Source of the DNA: UMGS1649 sp045652705
GTDB lineage: Bacteria > Bacillota > Clostridia > TANB77 > CAG-465
Reading direction: 5' to 3'
Assembly: GCA_045652705.1 (NCBI GenBank)
Contig: JAZRUV010000033.1
Coordinates: forward strand, 1-5,423
Length of the DNA stretch: 5,423 nt
In this document: positions 1 through 4,159 of the stretch, piece by piece
Numbering within the stretch: the first letter of the stretch is position 1
Layout: each line of letters begins with the position of its first letter
Program-made: the position numbers and the translations under genes
Notes under the pieces: model-generated
What the model saw: the letters and a program-made list of their open reading frames with translations, nothing else
What the model was told of the DNA's origin: nothing
The model's database searches: none

Positions 1-117
1 ATAAAATTAGGCTTGAATGTAAAAATACAGGAAGTCTTGTAAGAAGTGTGGTTTAAGTACAAACTAGTGCAACTAACTCTATGAAAAGCGAACTAATTGA
101 TGTAGAAAATCCGTGTG

Positions 118-152
118 TAGTGCAATAAATAAGTATAAAATAATGCAATAAA
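118..152. repeat. Short direct repeats upstream of the recombinase gene
   Basis: TAGTGCAATAAA (118-129) recurs as TAATGCAATAAA (141-152), 11 of 12 identical and 23 bp apart. A weaker version, TAGTGCAACTAA, lies at 65-76. Their position just upstream of an integrase-type gene would suit arm-type or regulatory binding sites, but the motif is short and A/T-rich, so chance is possible. Confidence 0.35.
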
Positions 153-168
153 CTTTTTCAATTTATTG
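146..168. repeat. Inverted repeat, possible recombinase core site
   Basis: CAATAAA (146-152) and TTTATTG (162-168) are perfect 7-bp inverted arms around a 9-nt centre. Tyrosine recombinases cut at two inverted core sites separated by about 6-8 bp, often next to their own gene, so this is a candidate core. It could equally be a protein-binding dyad or a weak minus-strand terminator. No second copy of an attachment core was found in the window. Confidence 0.25.
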
Positions 169-172
169 GTAT

Positions 173-189
173 GTATTTAGGTTAAATAC
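173..189. promoter_or_regulatory. Palindrome in front of the recombinase gene
   Basis: GTATTTA (173-179) and TAAATAC (183-189) form a perfect 7-bp dyad with a 3-nt centre. It ends about 8 bp before the GGGGAGGAG ribosome binding site of the recombinase. Its size and position suit an operator for a dimeric repressor or a small mRNA hairpin. No convincing -35/-10 pair was recognised around it, so the promoter of this gene is not assigned. Confidence 0.4.
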
Positions 190-214
190 AACAATAAAGG
201 GGAGGAGTTTTTTT

Positions 215-1198
215 ATGGAACAAATTGACTATGACATTGACGATTTTATGAATTATTGTGATGTCAAAAACTTATCAAAAAAGACATTAAGAAGTTATGA
301 CTTAACTTTAAGGTTATTTGCAAATTACCTTAAAGAAAAACACAAGATTAAAGAGGCAGCAGAGGTGCGCGAGATACACATCAGGGAATACATCAAGTAT
401 TTAGAAGAAAGAGGCAAGTACACAGTTGTTGGAAATCAAGCAACACTTAAAACTAATTGTCCTGAAAATAGAGAGGACTACAAAAAGCCTATGACTAAAA
501 CAACTATAAATAATTACATTAGAAATATCAAAGTGTTTTTCAATTATATGTATGATAATAGATACATAAACATAAACCCAATTAGAAGAATTAGGCAATT
601 GGTAAACCCACGAAAAGCAGTTGGTTATATAGATGATGTAAATATGAATAAACTTTTAAAATGTTTTGACCTGTCAAAGTTTTACGAATACAGGGACTAT
701 ATAATCGCGCAATTGATATTTGATACAGGAATGAGGTTAGGAGAAACATTACTTATAAAAGAAACTGAAATAGATTTTGTTAGAAGAACAATTAGACTAC
801 CAGGAGAGAACACAAAAGGCAAAAAAGAAAGATTTGTGTTTTTCTCGACTCAAATGCTAAAAGAATTAAAGAGGTGGCTACAATACAAAGATAGATACCA
901 CCACACAACTTATATCTTTTGCAGTACACGAGGAACACAATTGCAAGTGAGAAGTTACGAAAAGAATTTCAGGCAATATGGAAGAAGAATTGGAATTGGG
1001 GAAATACACCCTCATATGCTACGAAATAATTTTGCTAAACGATTTTTAATGAGTGGTGGAGATATTTACACATTGTCAAAAATATTAGGACATTCAAGTG
1101 TGACAGTAACAGAGGAAGCATATTTAGATTTGCAATGTGATGATTTAAGAATGCAATATCAAAAGCATTCTCCACTTTCAAATTTAATGAGAGCATAA
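215..1198 (+). CDS. Tyrosine recombinase/integrase (XerC/D-like)
   Basis: Site-specific DNA recombinase that breaks and rejoins DNA through a 3'-phosphotyrosine intermediate. Residues about 6-125 form the SAM-like core-binding domain and about 135-327 the catalytic domain. All catalytic positions are present: R174 (in TGMRLGE), K201 (in TKGKKER), H267 and R270 (HPHMLR), H293 (LGHSS) and nucleophile Y303. Two oddities: LRH, usual in Xer proteins, is LRN here, and the H293-Y303 distance is one residue longer than in XerD. The 327-residue length is near-normal for the family. There is no N-terminal arm-binding domain, so it looks Xer/plasmid-type rather than lambda-type. The start is set by GGGGAGGAG 8 bp upstream. 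It is followed after 15 bp by a second gene, probably on the same transcript. Likely roles are integration/excision or multimer resolution; the sequence does not decide which. Confidence 0.93.
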   Translation: MEQIDYDIDDFMNYCDVKNLSKKTLRSYDLTLRLFANYLKEKHKIKEAAEVREIHIREYIKYLEERGKYTVVGNQATLKTNCPENREDYKKPMTKTTINNYIRNIKVFFNYMYDNRYININPIRRIRQLVNPRKAVGYIDDVNMNKLLKCFDLSKFYEYRDYIIAQLIFDTGMRLGETLLIKETEIDFVRRTIRLPGENTKGKKERFVFFSTQMLKELKRWLQYKDRYHHTTYIFCSTRGTQLQVRSYEKNFRQYGRRIGIGEIHPHMLRNNFAKRFLMSGGDIYTLSKILGHSSVTVTEEAYLDLQCDDLRMQYQKHSPLSNLMRA

Positions 1199-1213
1199 AG
1201 AGGGGGTAAATGT

Positions 1214-1522
1214 ATGAATACAATTGATAAACAAATTGAAGAATTAAAAAGTAAGTTACAAGCGCAGGAATGGCAAAACATTGAGCTTGAAATAGTAGGC
1301 GCGGTTAGCATAAAAGTTTTGTTAAATAAGCCACAATATACCTTTAACAAAAGAACTAAATATATAGAATTACACGATACAAAAACAAATATAAAAATTG
1401 GCATTGACATATATACTGCGACTCAAATAGATAAAGAGGGGCTTAAATATAAAATAATGTTAGACAATAGTCAAATGATTATAATTAAAATAATTTTACA
1501 AACTAAGATAAATATTCAATGA
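1214..1522 (+). CDS. Hypothetical protein, 102 residues
   Basis: Not recognised. It starts 15 bp after the recombinase stop with an AGAGGGGG ribosome binding site, so it is probably co-transcribed and part of the same module. Residues about 3-22 are a charged amphipathic helix (IDKQIEELKSKLQAQEW). The rest alternates hydrophobic and charged residues in a way that suggests a small mixed beta fold, ending in an isoleucine-rich strand around residues 88-99. No signal peptide, convincing membrane segment or metal-binding motif is visible. Only its place behind an integrase suggests a role, such as an accessory or directionality protein, and that is a guess. Confidence 0.75.
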   Translation: MNTIDKQIEELKSKLQAQEWQNIELEIVGAVSIKVLLNKPQYTFNKRTKYIELHDTKTNIKIGIDIYTATQIDKEGLKYKIMLDNSQMIIIKIILQTKINIQ

Positions 1523-1528
1523 GGTTAC

Positions 1529-1562
1529 TTTTAATTATTTATAATGTGTAGTATAATTAAAA
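1529..1562 (+). promoter_or_regulatory. A/T dyad over the probable promoter of the SHOCT gene
   Basis: TTTTAATTAT (1529-1538) and ATAATTAAAA (1553-1562) are perfect 10-bp inverted arms with a 14-nt centre. The right arm overlaps a consensus -10 hexamer, TATAAT (1552-1557). The hexamer 17 bp upstream (TTTTAA, 1529-1534) is a poor -35. The dyad could be an operator on a weak promoter, or a weak terminator for the upstream pair; all pairs are A-T, so a stable terminator is unlikely. Confidence 0.4.
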
Positions 1563-1575
1563 AAGGTGATAGATA

Positions 1576-2460
1576 ATGTCAAAAATATTAATAAAAAGGA
1601 AAATAGGTGTAAGTGGTGGCGCTTGTAAAATGATTTGCTATATAGATAATCAAGAAATATGTAGAATTAAGGAAGAAGAGAGTTTTGTATACAAAACAGA
1701 AAAAAGTAATTGTGAATTCAAGTGTCAACTAACAATGGGTAATGCCTTGTCTGATATATATAATATAGATTTTTCTAATTCTAATGAAGCCGTAATAGTT
1801 GCTAAGCAAGGTCTATGGAACCCAAAAGTAGAAATAAAATATGAAAACATAGGAATGAATTCAATTAAAAACGAGATTACAGCAGTAGAAAATGTTCAAA
1901 ACTTTAATGCAACAAAACAAGTCAGAGGGTGCTTATATTTAGATGAAGCAAAAAGGCAATGGGCTGTTCCAAAAGGTTTTTGGAGAAATAAAGTAAAAGA
2001 AGCACATGATTATTCTGAAATTTTAAATTACGAAGTTATTGAAGATGGCAACAGCATTTCTAAAGGAGGAGTCGGTCGCGCAATAGTAGGTGGATTGCTG
2101 TTTGGTGGAATAGGGGCAATAGTAGGTGGTGTTACAGGGCATAAGTCAAAGTCAACATGTAACAGACTAGAAGTAATTATTAATTTAAACAATATTAATA
2201 ACCCATTAGAGAAAATTACATTAATTTCAGCAGAAACCAAAAAAGATAGTATTGTATATAAATCAGCAATACAGCAGGCACAAGAAATCACAGCCTTATT
2301 AGAAATAATATGTAATGGAAATATTAAAAATGTAGAACAATCTAATATACAACAAACAAGCGAAGCTGATGAAATACTTAAATATAAAAAATTGTTAGAC
2401 CAAGAAATAATAACAAAAGAAGAATTTGAAGCAAAGAAAAAGCAGTTGTTAAACATATAA
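1576..2460 (+). CDS. SHOCT-domain protein with glycine-zipper segment
   Basis: Unknown function. Residues 1-90 look like a small beta-rich domain with several cysteines (C17, C21, C29, C46, C50). Residues 118-220 form a second domain (YLDEAKRQWAVPKGFW, then DYSEILNYEVIEDG) interrupted at 164-188 by a glycine-zipper stretch (GGVGRAIVGG, GGIGAIVGG) that could be a membrane hairpin or an oligomerising helix pair. Residues 264-294 are a typical SHOCT domain (LKYKKLLDQEIITKEEFEAK), a short C-terminal helical module thought to mediate oligomerisation. This architecture is familiar among hypothetical proteins of low-GC phages and mobile elements. The start is set by AAAGGTGAT, an excellent Shine-Dalgarno match 5 bp upstream. 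It is separated from the upstream pair by 53 bp and appears to be transcribed alone. There is no N-terminal signal peptide, so it is probably cytoplasmic or membrane-attached. Confidence 0.88.
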   Translation: MSKILIKRKIGVSGGACKMICYIDNQEICRIKEEESFVYKTEKSNCEFKCQLTMGNALSDIYNIDFSNSNEAVIVAKQGLWNPKVEIKYENIGMNSIKNEITAVENVQNFNATKQVRGCLYLDEAKRQWAVPKGFWRNKVKEAHDYSEILNYEVIEDGNSISKGGVGRAIVGGLLFGGIGAIVGGVTGHKSKSTCNRLEVIINLNNINNPLEKITLISAETKKDSIVYKSAIQQAQEITALLEIICNGNIKNVEQSNIQQTSEADEILKYKKLLDQEIITKEEFEAKKKQLLNI

Positions 2461-2481
2461 AAAAATTTAATATGTAAAAAT

Positions 2482-2511
2482 GCGCGAAAAGTTAGTTTGA
2501 CTTTTTCGCGC
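2482..2511. terminator. Hairpin terminator between convergent genes
   Basis: GCGCGAAAA (2482-2490) pairs perfectly with TTTTCGCGC (2503-2511) across a 12-nt loop. The stem sits 21 bp after the SHOCT stop and 5 bp from the stop of the minus-strand XRE gene. Read on the minus strand, the stem is followed by ATTTTTACAT, a fair U-tract; on the plus strand the tail (TATATTTATT) is weaker. It is best read as a bidirectional terminator that works mainly for the minus strand. Confidence 0.75.
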
Positions 2512-2516
2512 TATAT

Positions 2517-2735
2517 TTATTCTGTTGGGAATGGTTTGGCTTGTTTGCTTAAACCTGTTATATAATTCATATCTACATTATAAAGTTTGGCAAGTTTAAT
2601 AAGAATTTCCAAAGATATTCTTGTGTTGCCTGTTTCATAATCTGAATAAGTTTTTTGACAAACTGACAAGTAATCTGCAACCTGTTGTTGTGAATACATA
2701 TGTTGTACTCTTAAAAGTTTAATAATATAATTCAT
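2517..2735 (-). CDS. XRE-family (CI-like) HTH regulator, 72 residues
   Basis: DNA-binding repressor of the Cro/CI type. Residues 3-60 make one HTH_3 domain: helix 1 YIIKLLRVQH, helix-turn-helix SQQQVADYLSVCQKTYSDYE, then TRISLEILIKLAKLYNVDMNYITG, the classic end of this fold. The protein is almost only the DNA-binding domain, with a short tail (LSKQAKPFPTE), so it lacks a separate dimerisation or cleavage domain. The ribosome binding site is AAAGGA, 10 nt before the ATG. It points away from the Cro-like gene at 3462 with a control region between them, the arrangement of a phage or ICE switch. It lies 94 bp downstream of the small basic gene and may share its transcript. Likely targets are the repeats at 3139-3262 or the dyads at 2764-2782 and 3116-3136 (inference). 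Confidence 0.9.
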   Translation of the reverse strand: MNYIIKLLRVQHMYSQQQVADYLSVCQKTYSDYETGNTRISLEILIKLAKLYNVDMNYITGLSKQAKPFPTE

Positions 2736-2763
2736 AATTCAATATTCCTTTATACAAAATAGA

Positions 2764-2782
2764 TAGGCATATTGATTGCCTA
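2764..2782. repeat. Dyad upstream of the XRE gene
   Basis: TAGGCA (2764-2769) and TGCCTA (2777-2782) are perfect inverted arms around a 7-nt centre, about 28 bp upstream of the minus-strand XRE start. Read on the minus strand it is followed by TCTATTTTGTAT, so it may be a weak terminator of the 80-residue gene. Equally it may be an autoregulatory operator, since TATAAA (a possible -10) lies between it and the XRE ribosome binding site. Confidence 0.45.
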
Positions 2783-2829
2783 CCTATATTCAAACATATT
2801 GTGTGTGATAAAAATGTCGAATTTTGTTA

Positions 2830-3072
2830 TTATGCGCTATGTATTGTTGCTATTTTTGTGTTTTTACTTGCTTTTGTTCTAGTTTTTGTTTTCTCTTTTT
2901 TGTTTACTATTTTTTTAGAACAATCTTTTACAAGTTTGTCTAAATATGCTTCTGGTGTAAGTGTGTTTTTGCCACCTGTTAATTCAGCCGCATCGTTAAT
3001 ACTTCTAATATATGCAAAGAATTCGGGCGGACAAAGTGTTTCATTTGTTTCAGTATCTAATGTAATCTTCAT
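2830..3072 (-). CDS. Hypothetical basic protein, 80 residues
   Basis: Not recognised. ATG at 3072 is preferred because AAAGGA lies 10 nt before it, the same spacing as for the neighbouring XRE gene; an in-frame TTG nine bases further upstream would leave only 2 nt. Residues 1-13 (MKITLDTETNETL) look like a beta strand, 15-50 look helical (PEFFAYIRSINDAAEL, then TPEAYLDKLVKD), and 52-74 is a lysine-rich tail (KKIVNKKEKTKTRTKASK). The basic tail suggests nucleic-acid binding. It is the first gene after the leftward promoter at 3106-3133, ahead of the XRE repressor, so a role in the regulatory switch is likely but not shown. A long plus-strand reading frame overlaps it but has no ribosome binding site. 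Confidence 0.65.
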   Translation of the reverse strand: MKITLDTETNETLCPPEFFAYIRSINDAAELTGGKNTLTPEAYLDKLVKDCSKKIVNKKEKTKTRTKASKNTKIATIHSA

Positions 3073-3105
3073 AATTATCAATTCCTTTCTACAAATTACG
3101 ACATA

Positions 3106-3133
3106 ATATTACCATATTTTAGGTAATTGCCAA
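3106..3133 (-). promoter_or_regulatory. Leftward promoter with extended -10
   Basis: On the minus strand, TTGGCA (3128-3133) is followed after 16 bp by TAATAT (3106-3111), preceded by TGG, which is an extended -10 (TGn). It lies 34 bp upstream of the 80-residue gene and can also serve the XRE gene. An imperfect dyad (GGTAATTGCC, 3122-3131, within a larger A/T symmetry at 3116-3136) covers the -35 and spacer, where a repressor would block it. Motif copy 1 starts 5 bp upstream of the -35. Confidence 0.6.
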
Positions 3134-3138
3134 AATGT

Positions 3139-3262
3139 TTAGTAGTATAAACTCTAAATTAGTAGAAATAACTCTAATTCAAACTTGGCTACCTCGAGCG
3201 CTTACTCTTGCAATGAATTCGCGTTAGTAGTAGAAATACTAAAATAGAGTTGTTACTACTAA
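3139..3262. repeat. Cluster of four 18-bp operator or iteron motifs
   Basis: Consensus about TTAGTAGTAATAACTCTA. Copies: 3139-3156 (+), 3159-3176 (+, two turns of the helix after copy 1), 3224-3241 (+, right half degenerate) and 3245-3262 (-). Copies 1 and 4 are inverted with 16 of 18 matches; copies 3 and 4 share 9-bp perfect arms (3224-3232 and 3254-3262) that could form a cruciform. Placed between divergent promoters and between two XRE genes, they are best read as repressor binding sites. Tandem spacing of about 20 bp is also typical of iterons. Confidence 0.65.
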
Positions 3263-3288
3263 ATGCAATACTTGACTTGGTCGAATAT

Positions 3289-3317
3289 TTGTAATCTAGT
3301 TGGCAGTGAATTATAAT
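3289..3317 (+). promoter_or_regulatory. Rightward promoter of the Cro-like/replication module
   Basis: TTGTAA (3289-3294), a 17-bp spacer and consensus TATAAT (3312-3317) predict transcription from about 3324. That gives a leader of about 138 nt before the Cro-like gene. Motif copy 4 of the operator cluster ends 26 bp upstream of the -35. Confidence 0.55.
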
Positions 3318-3373
3318 TTTATTAGAAAAGATGAAAAAATCTAAACACCACCTTTAAACGACACATTTAATAC

Positions 3374-3423
3374 GAGAGTGAGTTGAATAAATTGTTAAAT
3401 GTAATTTACTCTCCTTTTTCTTT
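3374..3423 (+). terminator. Intrinsic terminator inside the leader (probable attenuator)
   Basis: GAGAGTGAGTT (3374-3384) pairs with AATTTACTCTC (3403-3413) as an 11-bp RNA stem with two G-U pairs and an 18-nt loop. It is followed at once by CTTTTTCTTT, a good U-tract. It lies downstream of the rightward promoter but before the first gene, so transcription would stop before the Cro-like gene unless the stem is prevented. A competing stem exists: ACATTTAA (3363-3370) with TTAAATGT (3395-3402). It would hold the left arm of the terminator in its loop. No upstream gene ends here, so the terminator has no other obvious purpose than attenuation. Confidence 0.65.
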
Positions 3424-3461
3424 GAAGTTAATGGTTAGATTTTTTAAATCGAGGAGGACAA

Positions 3462-3662
3462 ATGCAACAAGACATTATTAGAAAAAAGTTAAAAGAAATT
3501 AAAGAGGAACAGGGCATTACATATAATTATTTTGCGACACAAATAGGAATGACAAAAGGTTCTTTTTATAATTTCATAAGTGGTAGCAGAGGACTATCAG
3601 AAGAAAAGCAAAGGCTTTTAGAAAGCCAAATTAGGAGGTTTAATAACGATGGACTATTATAA
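3462..3662 (+). CDS. Cro-like HTH DNA-binding protein, 66 residues
   Basis: Small single-domain helix-turn-helix protein. Helix 1 is about residues 3-16 (QDIIRKKLKEIKEE), the HTH about 19-40 (ITYNYFATQIGMTKGSFYNF), followed by SGSRGLSEEKQRLLESQIRRF, the pattern of compact XRE/Cro domains. A strong GAGGAGG ribosome binding site sits 6 nt before the ATG. It is the first gene after the leader terminator and overlaps the next gene by 14 bp, so the two are translationally coupled. Opposite orientation to the XRE gene at 2517-2735 suggests a Cro/CI-type pair acting on the repeats between them (inference). A role as activator of the replication gene is the main alternative. Confidence 0.83.
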   Translation: MQQDIIRKKLKEIKEEQGITYNYFATQIGMTKGSFYNFISGSRGLSEEKQRLLESQIRRFNNDGLL

Positions 3663-3882
3663 CTTAATACAACCACAAATTGTGTGTGCTAATGCCATTA
3701 GGGCGCTTGAAAACGAACAAAGGAGAATGATAAGAGAAATAGAAAACACAAACGAAAAAGATTTTATAAAAGCATATAATCAACAGCAAGAACAATTAAA
3801 GTTATATTTTGAATATAATGAAATAATAAGACAATTGGAAAGTCTAAAAGAACATACAATACAACAAATCTATAAAAAGTAA
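3649..3882 (+). CDS. Hypothetical all-helical protein, 77 residues
   Basis: Not recognised. It begins inside the last codons of the Cro-like gene (14-bp overlap, different frame) and uses AGGAGG within that gene as its ribosome binding site, 10 nt before the ATG. Residues about 14-72 are glutamate-, glutamine- and lysine-rich with spaced leucines and isoleucines (ALENEQRRMIREIE, then QEQLKLYFEYNEIIRQLESL), which predicts a helical hairpin or coiled coil that oligomerises. There is no membrane segment. Tight coupling to the HTH protein suggests they act together; a partner or antagonist of the regulator is plausible but unproven. No terminator is obvious after it, so transcription may continue to the replication gene. 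Confidence 0.75.
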   Translation: MDYYNLIQPQIVCANAIRALENEQRRMIREIENTNEKDFIKAYNQQQEQLKLYFEYNEIIRQLESLKEHTIQQIYKK

Positions 3883-3912
3883 AGAGGAACATCAGTGGGG
3901 GTTAGTTATATG

Positions 3913-3997
3913 GTTTTTATATGCAAAATATAAAAATATATTCCCCTCGTGGGAATGGCGCGAACTTACTGAAAAAATTGTAAACATTGTCTGCGCC
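3913..3997 (+). other. Three consecutive hairpins, structured intergenic element
   Basis: Hairpin 1: TTTTTATAT (3914-3922) with ATATAAAAA (3928-3936), 9 bp, loop GCAAA. Hairpin 2: ATTCCC (3940-3945) with GGGAAT (3951-3956), loop CTCGT. Hairpin 3 starts on the next base: GGCGC (3957-3961) with GCGCC (3993-3997), about 30-nt loop. Hairpins 2 and 3 could stack coaxially. The segment may be a regulatory RNA in the 5' part of the replication transcript, a protein-binding array or an origin structure. It matched no riboswitch or ribozyme consensus that I could recall. The arms of hairpin 2 recur in the iteron region of the downstream gene. Confidence 0.5.
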
Positions 3998-4010
3998 TAC
4001 TACACTATAT

Positions 4011-4085
4011 AAAAAAGAAAGTAAAATATTATTATTGTAAATTATTATTAAAGTAAATAAATAATAATATGAGGTGGGTAGGGGG
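4011..4085. other. A/T block followed by G-rich tract, candidate unwinding element
   Basis: 4011-4070 is almost pure A/T, with few G and no C. It contains inverted 11-bp arms (ATATTATTATT 4026-4036, AATAATAATAT 4060-4070). A purine-rich run, GAGGTGGGTAGGGGG (4071-4085), follows at once. Easily melted DNA next to the initiator gene is typical of plasmid origins; the G run could also fold as a two-tier quadruplex. Function is inferred from position and composition only. Confidence 0.35.
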
Positions 4086-4090
4086 TAAAA

Positions 4091-4140
4091 TAGACAAGAG
4101 AAAAATAAACAAATTATAAATTCAAGCATAAAATTATGCT
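4091..4140 (+). promoter_or_regulatory. Possible promoter and dyad before the replication gene
   Basis: TAGACA (4091-4096), an 18-bp spacer and TATAAA (4115-4120) make a plausible promoter close to the gene. AGCATA (4125-4130) and TATGCT (4135-4140) are perfect 6-bp arms around AAAT, ending 5 bp before the AGGAG ribosome binding site. That is a position where a protein or mRNA hairpin could limit initiator synthesis. Confidence 0.4.
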
Positions 4141-4159
4141 GAAAAAGGAGATAGAAAAA

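Larger units (their letters stand above)
3073..3461. other. Divergent intergenic control region (389 bp)
   Basis: No gene is supported here. The stretch holds, from left to right, the leftward promoter, a cluster of four 18-bp motif copies, a short more G/C-rich core (3182-3223, containing CTCGAG, AGCGCT and GAATTC), the rightward promoter, and a leader of about 140 nt with an intrinsic terminator. The layout matches the switch region of a temperate phage or ICE. A replication or partition role for the repeats cannot be excluded. Confidence 0.7.

Noticed and set aside
2028..2456. Minus-strand 142-codon frame opposite the SHOCT gene
   Set aside because: Shadow of a gene with a clear SHOCT domain, glycine zipper and strong ribosome binding site.
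2801..3106. Plus-strand reading frame of 101 codons with hydrophobic N-terminus
   Set aside because: It is the reverse of the 80-residue minus-strand gene, has no ribosome binding site, and its hydrophobic residues are the complement of the lysine-rich tail.
3921..3983. 20-codon plus-strand mini-ORF (MQNIKIYSPRGNGANLLKKL)
   Set aside because: The nearest G-rich tract is about 20 nt upstream, too far for a ribosome binding site, and the DNA is better explained by the three hairpins.
3917..4129. Minus-strand 70-codon hydrophobic frame that could be taken for a membrane toxin
   Set aside because: It lies over the A/T block and hairpins, and CTCCTTTTT in front of its ATG is not a ribosome binding site. 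The hydrophobicity follows from reading A/T-rich DNA.
4136..4159. Upstream ATG of the replication gene
   Set aside because: No ribosome binding site precedes it, and the ATG lies in a hairpin arm; the AAGGAG within this stretch serves the ATG at 4160.
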